64,000 nucleotides of DNA, from contig NZ_CP077097.1 in the NCBI RefSeq assembly GCF_014269225.2, positions 4,599,001 to 4,663,000 of the forward strand, given 5' to 3'. The position numbers were made by a program, and so were the translations under genes. Positions 26,477 through 33,292 of this stretch are shown one piece after another (the first letter of the stretch is position 1; each line of letters starts with the position of its first letter). A model generated the notes under the pieces. That model searched no databases, was not told where the DNA came from, and worked only from the letters and a program-made list of their open reading frames with translations. Source of the DNA: Pseudomonas anuradhapurensis (lineage in GTDB: Bacteria > Pseudomonadota > Gammaproteobacteria > Pseudomonadales > Pseudomonadaceae).

Positions 26477-26539
26477 AGTGAAAGGGGCCGGGCGCCCTGG
26501 TGCGCCCGGCAATCCCCACAAGCAACGCTGCGAGAATCC

Positions 26540-27685
26540 ATGATCATTTCCGCCTCTACCGACTATCGCGCCGCGGCCCAACGCAAGCTGCCTCCTTTCC
26601 TGTTCCACTATGCCGACGGCGGTGCCTACGCCGAGCACACCCTGCGCCACAATGTCTCCGACCTGGCCGGCATCGCCCTGCGCCAGCGCGTGCTGAAGAA
26701 CATGTCCGAGCTCAGCCTCGAGACCCGCCTGTTCGACGAAACCCTGAGCATGCCGGTGGCCCTGGCCCCGGTCGGCCTCACCGGCATGTACGCCCGCCGT
26801 GGCGAAGTGCAGGCGGCGCGCGCGGCGGCGGCGCATGGCATTCCGTTCACCATGTCCACGGTGTCGGTGTGCCCGATCGAAGAAGTAGCGCCGGCCATCG
26901 ACCGGCCGATGTGGTTCCAGCTGTACGTGCTCAAGGACCGCGGCTTCATGCGCAACGCCCTGGAGCGGGCCAAGGCTGCCGGGGTCAAGACCCTGGTGTT
27001 CACCGTCGACATGCCCACCCCCGGCGCCCGCTACCGCGACGCGCATTCCGGCATGAGCGGCAAGCACGGCCCACTGCGCCGCGTGCTGCAGGCCATGATC
27101 CACCCCGAGTGGGCGTGGGATGTCGGCGTGATGGGCCGCCCGCACGACCTGGGCAATATTTCCGCCTACCGTGGCAACCCTACCGGCCTGGCCGACTACA
27201 TCGGCTGGCTGGCCAACAACTTCGACCCGTCGATTTCGTGGAAAGACCTGGAATGGATCCGCGACTTCTGGGACGGCCCGATGATCATCAAGGGCATCCT
27301 CGATGCCGATGATGCCCGCGATGCGGTCAGGTTCGGTGCCGACGGTATTGTCGTGTCCAACCATGGCGGCCGTCAGCTCGACGGCGTGCTGTCCAGCGCC
27401 CGTGCCCTGCCGGCGATAGCCGACGCCGTCAAAGGTGAGCTGAAGATTCTCGCCGACTCCGGCATCCGCAGCGGCCTCGACGTGGTGCGCATGATCGCCC
27501 TGGGTGCCGACACCGTGCTGATCGGCCGCGCCTTCCTCTACGCCTTGGCCGTACACGGCCAGGCCGGGGTGAAGAACCTGCTGGAGCTGTTCGAGAAGGA
27601 AATGCGCGTGGCCATGGTGCTGACCGGTGCCAAGTCGATCAGCGAAATCACCCGCGACTCGCTGGTACGCGAACTGGGCGCCTGA
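26540..27685 (+). CDS. lldD: L-lactate dehydrogenase (FMN, quinone-linked)
   Basis: Oxidises L-lactate to pyruvate at the membrane, passing electrons to quinone. The 381-residue product is a FMN-dependent alpha-hydroxyacid dehydrogenase. Conserved motifs are [17 protein letters not shown] and the catalytic histidine H275 in [12 protein letters not shown], with the phosphate site in [14 protein letters not shown]. The start is supported by [18 protein letters not shown]. It is second in the lactate operon. Confidence 0.98.
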   Translation: MIISASTDYRAAAQRKLPPFLFHYADGGAYAEHTLRHNVSDLAGIALRQRVLKNMSELSLETRLFDETLSMPVALAPVGLTGMYARRGEVQAARAAAAHGIPFTMSTVSVCPIEEVAPAIDRPMWFQLYVLKDRGFMRNALERAKAAGVKTLVFTVDMPTPGARYRDAHSGMSGKHGPLRRVLQAMIHPEWAWDVGVMGRPHDLGNISAYRGNPTGLADYIGWLANNFDPSISWKDLEWIRDFWDGPMIIKGILDADDARDAVRFGADGIVVSNHGGRQLDGVLSSARALPAIADAVKGELKILADSGIRSGLDVVRMIALGADTVLIGRAFLYALAVHGQAGVKNLLELFEKEMRVAMVLTGAKSISEITRDSLVRELGA

Positions 27686-27759
27686 CGCCTGCAAGAACGA
27701 CCGCCTGATTGACCCGGGGCATGTGGCGCACAGACGCCACAGCCCCGCGAGGAGACTGC

Positions 27760-30570
27760 ATGAGCCTGCCTGCCGCGTTCCTGCGTGATGCCGAGCGCCT
27801 GATCCCCGCCGAACGCCGTTTCGACGACCCCACCGCCACTCTGGCCTTCGGCACTGACGCCAGCTTCTACCGGCTGATCCCCAAGCTGGTGGTACGCGTC
27901 GAGACCGAGGACGAAGTGGTCGGCCTGATCAAACTGGCCCAGCGCGAGCGGGTACCGGTCACCTTCCGCGCCGCCGGCACCAGCCTGTCCGGCCAAGCCA
28001 TCAGCGACTCGGTGCTGATCGTGCTCGGTGACAACTGGAACGGCCGCGAAATCCGCGGCCAGGGCGAGCAGATCCGCCTGCAGCCAGGGGTCATCGGCGC
28101 CCAGGCCAACGCCTGGCTGGCCCCGTTCGGGCGCAAGATCGGCCCCGACCCGGCCTCGATCAACGCCTGCAAGATCGGCGGCATCGTCGCCAACAATGCC
28201 AGTGGCATGTGCTGCGGCACCGCGCAGAACAGCTACCACACCCTGGCCGGCCTGCGCCTGGTGCTGGCAGACGGCACGCGCCTGGACAGCGAAGACCCGG
28301 CCAGTGTCGCCGCCTTCGAAGCCAGCCACGCCGAGCTGCTGGAAGCGCTGGCCCGCCTGGGCCGCGAAACCCGTGCCAACACCGCATTGGCCGAGCGCAT
28401 CCGGCACAAGTACCGGCTGAAAAACACCACCGGCCTGTCGCTGAATGCGCTGGTCGACTACGACCAGCCGCTGGACATCCTGCAGCACCTGCTGGTCGGC
28501 TCCGAAGGCACCCTCGGTTTCATCAGTGCAGTCACCTACAACACCGTGCCCGACCACCCGCACAAGGCCAGCGCCCTGCTGGTGTTCCCCAGCGTCGAAA
28601 GCTGCTGCCGCGCGGTGACCGTGCTCAAGCAGCAACCGGTTTCGGCGGTAGAGCTGCTCGACCGCCGCAGCCTGCGCTCGGTGCAGAACATGCCCGGCAT
28701 GCCGCTGTGGGTAAAAGGCCTGTCGGGCAACGCCTGCGCCCTGCTGATCGAATCCCGCGCCGCCAGCCAGAGCCTGCTGCACGAACAGCTGCAACAGGTA
28801 ATGGCCGCGATCGCCGATTTCCCGCTGGAACAGCAGGTCGACTTCAGCGAAGACCCGGCCGTGTACAACCAGTTGTGGAAAATCCGCAAGGACACCTTCC
28901 CCGCTGTCGGCGCCGTGCGCCAGACCGGCACCACGGTGATCATCGAAGACGTCACCTTCCCGGTCGAGCAACTGGCCGAAGGCGTCAACCGCCTGATCCA
29001 GCTGTTCGACAAGCACCGCTATGACGAAGCGATCATTTTCGGCCACGCGCTGGAAGGCAACCTGCACTTCGTTTTCACCCAAGGCTTCAACAGCGCCGAG
29101 GAAGTCGCCCGTTACCAGGCGTTCATGGACGACGTGGCACAGCTGGTGGCGGTGGAGTTCGGTGGTTCGCTCAAGGCCGAGCATGGCACCGGGCGCAACA
29201 TGGCGCCGTTCGTCGAGCTGGAATGGGGCAGCGACGCCTACCAGCTGATGTGGAAACTCAAGCGCCTGCTCGACCCCAACGGCATCCTCAACCCCGACGT
29301 GGTGCTGAGCGAAGACCCGGACATCCACCTGAAGAACCTCAAGCCGCTGCCCGCCGCCGACGAGATCGTCGACAAGTGCATCGAGTGCGGTTTCTGCGAG
29401 CCGGTGTGCCCCTCCAAGGGCCTGACGCTCAGCCCGCGCCAACGCATCGTCATGTGGCGTGACATCCAGGCCAAGCAACGCGCCGGCATCGACACCCGGG
29501 AGCTGCGCCAGGCCTACCAGTACCAGGGCATCGACACCTGCGCCGCCACCGGCCTGTGCGCCCAGCGCTGCCCGGTGGGCATCAACACCGGCGAACTGGT
29601 GAAGAAACTGCGCAGCCAGGCCGCTGACCACACCAAGACCGCCGACTGGCTGGCCGACAACTTCCACACCGCCCTTGGCGGCGCACGCCTGACCCTGAGC
29701 GCTGCCAACACCGCGCGCAAACTGCTGGGGGCCCCGCGCCTGGGCCGCCTGAGCGCCACGTTGAGCAAGGCCAGCAAGGGCCGCCTGCCACAGTGGACCC
29801 CGGCCATGCCGCAACCTCTGCGCCCGCTGCCCGTCGGCCCGGCCAGTCACGACGCCCGCCCGCGCGTGGTGTACCTGGCGGCGTGCGTTTCACGGGTGAT
29901 GGGCCCGGCCTATGCCGACCGCGAGCAAAGTTCGCTGCTGGACAAGACCCGCGCGCTGCTGGAAAAGGCCGGCTACCAGGTGGTGTTTCCCGACAACGCC
30001 GACAGTCTGTGCTGCGGCCAGCCGTTCGCCTCCAAGGGCTACCCCGAGCAGGCCGAACACAAGCGCCAGGAGCTGATCAATGCCCTGTTGCACGCCAGCC
30101 GCGGAGGCCTCGACCCAATCTACTGCGATACCAGCCCGTGCACCCTGCGCCTGGTCCAGGACCTGGGTGAAAGCCGGCTGGACCTGTACGACCCGGTGCG
30201 TTTCATCCGCACCCACCTGCTCGACCGCCTGGAGTTTACCCCTCAGGACGAGCCCGTGGCCGTGCACGTGACCTGCAGTACCCAGCACCTGGGGGAAAGC
30301 CAGGCGTTGATCGACCTGGCGCGACGTTGCAGCAAGCAGGTGGTGATCCCCGAAGGCATTCATTGCTGCGGCTTTGCCGGCGACAAAGGCTTCACCACCC
30401 CCGAGCTAAACGCCCACTCGCTGCGCAGCCTCAAGGACGCGGTGCAGTATTGCAGCGAAGGCATCTCCACCAGCCGCACCTGCGAGATCGGGCTGTCCAG
30501 CCATAGCGGCATCGACTACCACGGCCTGGTCTACCTGGTAGACCGCGTCACCCGCCCCCGCAGTATCTGA
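27760..30570 (+). CDS. dld: FAD/Fe-S D-lactate (D-2-hydroxyacid) dehydrogenase
   Basis: A 936-residue fusion. An N-terminal FAD-binding PCMH domain (about 40-220, with VPVTFRAAGTSLSGQA and the GSEGTLGF signature) is followed by a FAD-oxidase C-terminal domain. Two 4Fe-4S motifs come next (CIECGFCEPVCPSKG and CAATGLCAQRCPVG). Two CCG domains end the protein (SLCCGQPFASKG, CCGFAGDKGF). This is the NAD-independent D-lactate dehydrogenase layout found after lldPD in pseudomonads. It starts at the ATG at 27760 after GAGGAG. D-lactate as substrate is inferred from the operon; D-2-hydroxyglutarate dehydrogenases have a similar layout. Confidence 0.92.
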   Translation: MSLPAAFLRDAERLIPAERRFDDPTATLAFGTDASFYRLIPKLVVRVETEDEVVGLIKLAQRERVPVTFRAAGTSLSGQAISDSVLIVLGDNWNGREIRGQGEQIRLQPGVIGAQANAWLAPFGRKIGPDPASINACKIGGIVANNASGMCCGTAQNSYHTLAGLRLVLADGTRLDSEDPASVAAFEASHAELLEALARLGRETRANTALAERIRHKYRLKNTTGLSLNALVDYDQPLDILQHLLVGSEGTLGFISAVTYNTVPDHPHKASALLVFPSVESCCRAVTVLKQQPVSAVELLDRRSLRSVQNMPGMPLWVKGLSGNACALLIESRAASQSLLHEQLQQVMAAIADFPLEQQVDFSEDPAVYNQLWKIRKDTFPAVGAVRQTGTTVIIEDVTFPVEQLAEGVNRLIQLFDKHRYDEAIIFGHALEGNLHFVFTQGFNSAEEVARYQAFMDDVAQLVAVEFGGSLKAEHGTGRNMAPFVELEWGSDAYQLMWKLKRLLDPNGILNPDVVLSEDPDIHLKNLKPLPAADEIVDKCIECGFCEPVCPSKGLTLSPRQRIVMWRDIQAKQRAGIDTRELRQAYQYQGIDTCAATGLCAQRCPVGINTGELVKKLRSQAADHTKTADWLADNFHTALGGARLTLSAANTARKLLGAPRLGRLSATLSKASKGRLPQWTPAMPQPLRPLPVGPASHDARPRVVYLAACVSRVMGPAYADREQSSLLDKTRALLEKAGYQVVFPDNADSLCCGQPFASKGYPEQAEHKRQELINALLHASRGGLDPIYCDTSPCTLRLVQDLGESRLDLYDPVRFIRTHLLDRLEFTPQDEPVAVHVTCSTQHLGESQALIDLARRCSKQVVIPEGIHCCGFAGDKGFTTPELNAHSLRSLKDAVQYCSEGISTSRTCEIGLSSHSGIDYHGLVYLVDRVTRPRSI

Positions 30571-30587
30571 CGGCTGACACGATCCCC

Positions 30588-30704
30588 TGTAGGAGCGGCC
30601 TTGCGTCGCGAAAGGGCCGCAAAGCGGCCCCAGGCTTGGTGCGGCGGAGCTGAAATCCCGGGGCCGCTGCGCGGCCCTTTCGCGACGCAAGGCCGCTCCT
30701 ACAG
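30588..30704. repeat. Paired REP elements (inverted, about 117 bp)
   Basis: TGTAGGAGCGGCC arms face each other around GGGCCGCAAAGCGGCCCC and GGGGCCGCTGCGCGGCCC inner stems. It is located just after dld, where it can end or protect the operon mRNA. Confidence 0.93.
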
Positions 30705-30821
30705 GACGGCGTAGACCCGCGCCTGGCGCCAGATCCTCCACCGTCATCCGATTGAACCCCCGCCAATCCCCCGCAGTCCACCTTACAGGCCCACCTTCCA
30801 GAGGCCCCAGAGGAGACTCCC

Positions 30822-31109
30822 ATGAAAGGTACCGCGCTTTCGGCCCTGTTCGCGGCCGCCACCCTGCTGGCTTCACCGGTGTTCGCCGCCGAAGACCTCT
30901 GCGCCACCAACCTGCAGAAGATCGACGACAACATGGCCACCCTCGGCGCCACCTCCGAAGGCCTGGACAAGGCCATCACCGAGCACGTCGACAAGGCCAA
31001 GGCCGCCCAGGCCGCAGGCGAAACCAAGGAATGCATCGCCATCACCAGCAAGGTGCTGGAGCGCCTGGACAAGACCGAAAAAGGCAGCGACAGCAACAGC
31101 GGCTCGTGA
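30822..31109 (+). CDS. Small secreted protein of unknown function
   Basis: A 95-residue protein with a clear Sec signal peptide (MKGTALSALFAAATLLASPVFA, cleavage after AFA-type site near residue 22). The mature part is a short helical domain with two Cys residues (LCATNLQKID and KECIAIT) about 45 residues apart, which may form a disulfide. A GAGGAGAC site precedes the ATG. I do not recognise a family. It sits alone between the dld REP and the tmRNA gene. Confidence 0.8.
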   Translation: MKGTALSALFAAATLLASPVFAAEDLCATNLQKIDDNMATLGATSEGLDKAITEHVDKAKAAQAAGETKECIAITSKVLERLDKTEKGSDSNSGS

Positions 31110-31208
31110 CCCCAGGCGCGGGCGACGGGCCCTGCTGTCGACGTCGCCCGCACAATGGCGTATACTCCGCCTCACGTACCGTAAGGTGCGTTAGCTTAGA
31201 GCTAGTGT

Positions 31209-31600
31209 GGGGCCGATTAGGATTCGACGCCGGTAGCGAAACTCTAGGTGCATGCCGAGTTGGTAACAGAACTCGTAAATCCACTGTTGCAACTTTCTAT
31301 AGTTGCCAATGACGAAAACTACGAGGGTTACGCTCTCGCTGCGTAAGCAGCTGAGCCCGCTCTCCTGGTAGCTTCGGCTCCAGCAATCATTAGGGGATGC
31401 CTGTAAACCCGAAATGATTGTCATACAGAACAGGATCGTCGTGTAGCACGTTGGGGGCAAAGCGACTAAAACTTACCCAACTCGTCCAAAGCACCCTGCC
31501 CGTCGGGCGGCTGCGGATTAACTCAGTAGACACGGCTAAGCATGTAGTACCGACAGCGGAGTACTGGCGGACGGGGGTTCAAATCCCCCCGGCTCCACCA
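31209..31600 (+). ncRNA. ssrA: tmRNA (transfer-messenger RNA)
   Basis: A 392-nt RNA that rescues stalled ribosomes with SmpB. It begins GGGGCCGATTAGGATTCGAC, as bacterial tmRNAs do, and ends GGTTCAAATCCCCCCGGCTCCACCA in fragments of the T arm and acceptor stem, with encoded CCA. The tag-coding segment is 31305-31346 and reads ANDENYEGYALAA followed by TAA. A TATACT-like -10 lies about 40 bp upstream, so a 5' leader is probably trimmed by RNase P. Confidence 0.97.
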
Positions 31601-31612
31601 AATTCCAGAAGA

Positions 31613-31637
31613 AAGACGCCCTCGGGCGTCTTTTTTT
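31613..31637 (+). terminator. Rho-independent terminator of ssrA
   Basis: A stem AGACGCC/GGCGTCT with a short CTCG-type loop is followed by seven T residues. It lies 13 bp after the tmRNA CCA end. Confidence 0.93.
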
Positions 31638-31764
31638 GTGCCTGGGTTTCAGATGTGCCCGCCGAAAATTCGGATTTATCCCCTTCCTTGTAAGCCGTTT
31701 CCCAAAGATACTCCCAGCGCCTGTTTTCCGTTGCGGTCGTTATTTCAGGGTTTTAGGCTCGGTG

Positions 31765-31890
31765 GGTCGTTGCACATCAACGACCAGCTTTGACAGGCTG
31801 ATAACGACCAAACACACGGTTTTGCCTATGGCAGCTGTGTGTGGGGCACCTCGTGTGCGCCGGTTTGGTCTTCACCGGTCTGTCAACCCA
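31765..31890 (+). promoter_or_regulatory. Hairpin-rich leader before the DUF6124/DUF3077 gene pair
   Basis: The 313-bp stretch from the ssrA terminator to 31950 has no supported gene but several inverted repeats. A GGTCGTTG/CAACGACC stem with a 5-nt loop lies at 31765-31785. A GCAC/GTGC stem lies near 31845-31857, and a GCCGGT/ACCGGT stem near 31859-31880. They lie 60-190 bp upstream of the small gene at 31951. Function, if any, is unknown; it could be a structured 5' UTR or an operator area. Confidence 0.45.
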
Positions 31891-31950
31891 TACACGGCTG
31901 CCACCACTTGTTTGACAGCAAGCGCTGGTCGCTCCACTGAGGACCAAATA

Positions 31951-32193
31951 ATGCTGAAGATCGTCCCCGATCCGCCCCACCACCTCCACTCGCTGGAGGA
32001 CACCCTCATGCTCGACTCGGACTACGCGCTCTGTGCAGAAGCCGTAGCCCAGCAAGCGATGCTGATGCAGCCACGATCACCCGTTTCGCTATTGATGATG
32101 GCATCGATGCACGAGCTTGAAGCCCTGCGCAAACTGCTTGAATCAGCACTCGCGCCAATACACAGGCCAGCGGATCCGCAAGCACTGCACTGA
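31951..32193 (+). CDS. Small DUF6124-like Pseudomonas protein
   Basis: An 80-residue, mostly helical protein that starts MLKIVPDPPHHLHSLED, the MxKxxPxPP opening that I associate with the small DUF6124 family of Pseudomonas. The body is predicted helical (YALCAEAVAQQAML, ASMHELEALRKLLESAL). There is an AGGACC site before the ATG. It lies 22 bp upstream of the DUF3077-like gene in a two-gene set. No function is known to me; family assignment is from memory of the pattern. Confidence 0.6.
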   Translation: MLKIVPDPPHHLHSLEDTLMLDSDYALCAEAVAQQAMLMQPRSPVSLLMMASMHELEALRKLLESALAPIHRPADPQALH

Positions 32194-32215
32194 CGCTTAC
32201 CGGGGAGATTGAACA

Positions 32216-32479
32216 ATGGCTACCGAAGACGACAAATGCACTGTCGGTAAAACCATCTTCTACCAAGGTGAAAACCAGACCCACCCACTGTTCCGCATCG
32301 AGCCCGGCATCCCTTGCCAGAACGCCCGCGAGCAAGCCTCGGAACTGATGGGCTATGCGCGGGACCTGACAATCGAGGGTTTGATGGAAGACAAACCGAA
32401 GCTGATCTGGGCCGCACATTACCTGTGCGCCTTGGGCAAGGCGCTGCTGGATGATGCCGAACTGGGCATGATGCGCTGA
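32216..32479 (+). CDS. Small DUF3077-like protein
   Basis: An 87-residue protein with the pattern FRIEPGIPCQNAREQASELMGYARDL in two pieces, which matches my memory of DUF3077 proteins (F-x-V-x-x-G-V-P...A-x-x-x-A-S). A second helix follows (LIWAAHYLCALGKALLDD). It has a GGGGAG site before the ATG. A GC-rich hairpin without a T-run (32487-32512) follows the stop. Such genes are abundant in Pseudomonas, often paired as here; the role is unknown. Confidence 0.65.
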   Translation: MATEDDKCTVGKTIFYQGENQTHPLFRIEPGIPCQNAREQASELMGYARDLTIEGLMEDKPKLIWAAHYLCALGKALLDDAELGMMR

Positions 32480-32545
32480 ACACCGCACGGCCCTGCTCGG
32501 TGCAGGGCCGGTCTCGCACACGGACTCGACTGAGTCGGTCCGCCA

Positions 32546-33106
32546 CTATGAAGCGCTAGTCTCCAGCGTACCGGCGCTGCTGGCGACCAGCAGCGCGACG
32601 ATACAAGCCAGCAAAGCGAAGGCCGTGAACACCGCCATCACATGCATGCAGGGCATGACATGGTTCCACGCTCGAGCTACCCCCAGGAAAGCGGCAAACA
32701 GCCAACCACTCATGGAGAATGCGCCCAGGAGTGCCAGGCGGCCGCGGTCAGAACGCGGCAACAGGACGAAAGGTGCTTTTTGCAACAACGGGAAGCCGAT
32801 GCGATGCAACAGGCCACCGTTCAGCGTCAGCAGCGTGACGACGGCAACCTTGGCCCAGAGTTTCTGGTTGAGCAAGTAGGCCGAGCCCTCAAGAAGATAC
32901 CCCTGGAGTATCAGCAACAGACCACTGCCCCAAAGAGCGAGTAACGCGAGGGTGGCAATTTTCCTGGTTTCTTCCAGGTACTCATGCTTTGCCTGGTCCA
33001 GCGCTTCTTTGCGCCAGCCCCAAAGCTTGTGATCGGCAAGCAATACCCTGCCCAGGGCGATACAGGTGGCGATCAGGTGGACGTACACGAGGAGCATCTT
33101 CAGCAT
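32546..33106 (-). CDS. Fur-box-linked inner-membrane protein
   Basis: A 186-residue protein with about five hydrophobic segments (roughly 2-22, 50-70, 86-104, 122-142 and 155-177). Charged or aromatic loops contain HKLWGWRKEALDQAKHEYLEE split at residue 24-45, and conserved-looking His residues occur in LLHRIGF and NHVMPCMHV. I do not recognise the family with confidence; the His pattern would suit heme or metal binding. A strong Fur operator lies 52 bp upstream of the start, so it is probably iron-repressed. It follows the siderophore receptor on the same strand, but with 186 bp and its own operator between them. Confidence 0.75.
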   Translation of the reverse strand: MLKMLLVYVHLIATCIALGRVLLADHKLWGWRKEALDQAKHEYLEETRKIATLALLALWGSGLLLILQGYLLEGSAYLLNQKLWAKVAVVTLLTLNGGLLHRIGFPLLQKAPFVLLPRSDRGRLALLGAFSMSGWLFAAFLGVARAWNHVMPCMHVMAVFTAFALLACIVALLVASSAGTLETSAS

Positions 33107-33157
33107 TCTTTTTCGACCTTATTCTTATAGGGACAATGTGCTCCTTGCGCTATGAAT

Positions 33158-33176
33158 GTTAATGATAGTTATTAAC
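33158..33176. promoter_or_regulatory. Fur box
   Basis: The 19-mer at 33158-33176 matches 15 of 19 positions of the classic Fur consensus GATAATGATAATCATTATC, with a symmetrical GTTAATGAT core. It lies between the siderophore receptor and the 32546-33106 membrane protein, in the promoter region of the latter. Confidence 0.82.
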
Positions 33177-33251
33177 GGTTGCAACATTATGTTGCAAAGT
33201 CATCCCCTCGCTCACCCTCGCTGCAATATTCCGAATTTCATTGGCGGACGC

Positions 33252-33281
33252 CCGGTATCCCGGCGTTGGGCCGGGATACGG
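33252..33281. other. Long hairpin after the TonB receptor gene
   Basis: TATCCCGGC and GCCGGGATA with flanking CCG/CGG pairs form a 12-bp stem with one bulge and a GTTG loop, 12 bp past the receptor stop. There is no T-run on the minus strand, so it is either a weak terminator or a 3' stabiliser. Confidence 0.6.
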
Positions 33282-33292
33282 CGCCCTCAGTC

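Noticed and set aside
24752..27694. A 980-codon minus-strand frame opposite lldP and lldD
   Set aside because: It runs against two certain genes and has antisense composition (rich in H, Q, G, R, D) with no domain.
27538..29850. A 770-codon minus-strand frame opposite dld
   Set aside because: It is antisense to the FAD and Fe-S motifs of dld, with no recognisable features of its own.
31601..32545. Prophage or island at the tmRNA 3' end
   Set aside because: There is no integrase, no repeat of the ssrA end and no phage-like gene. The next genes are ordinary small Pseudomonas proteins.
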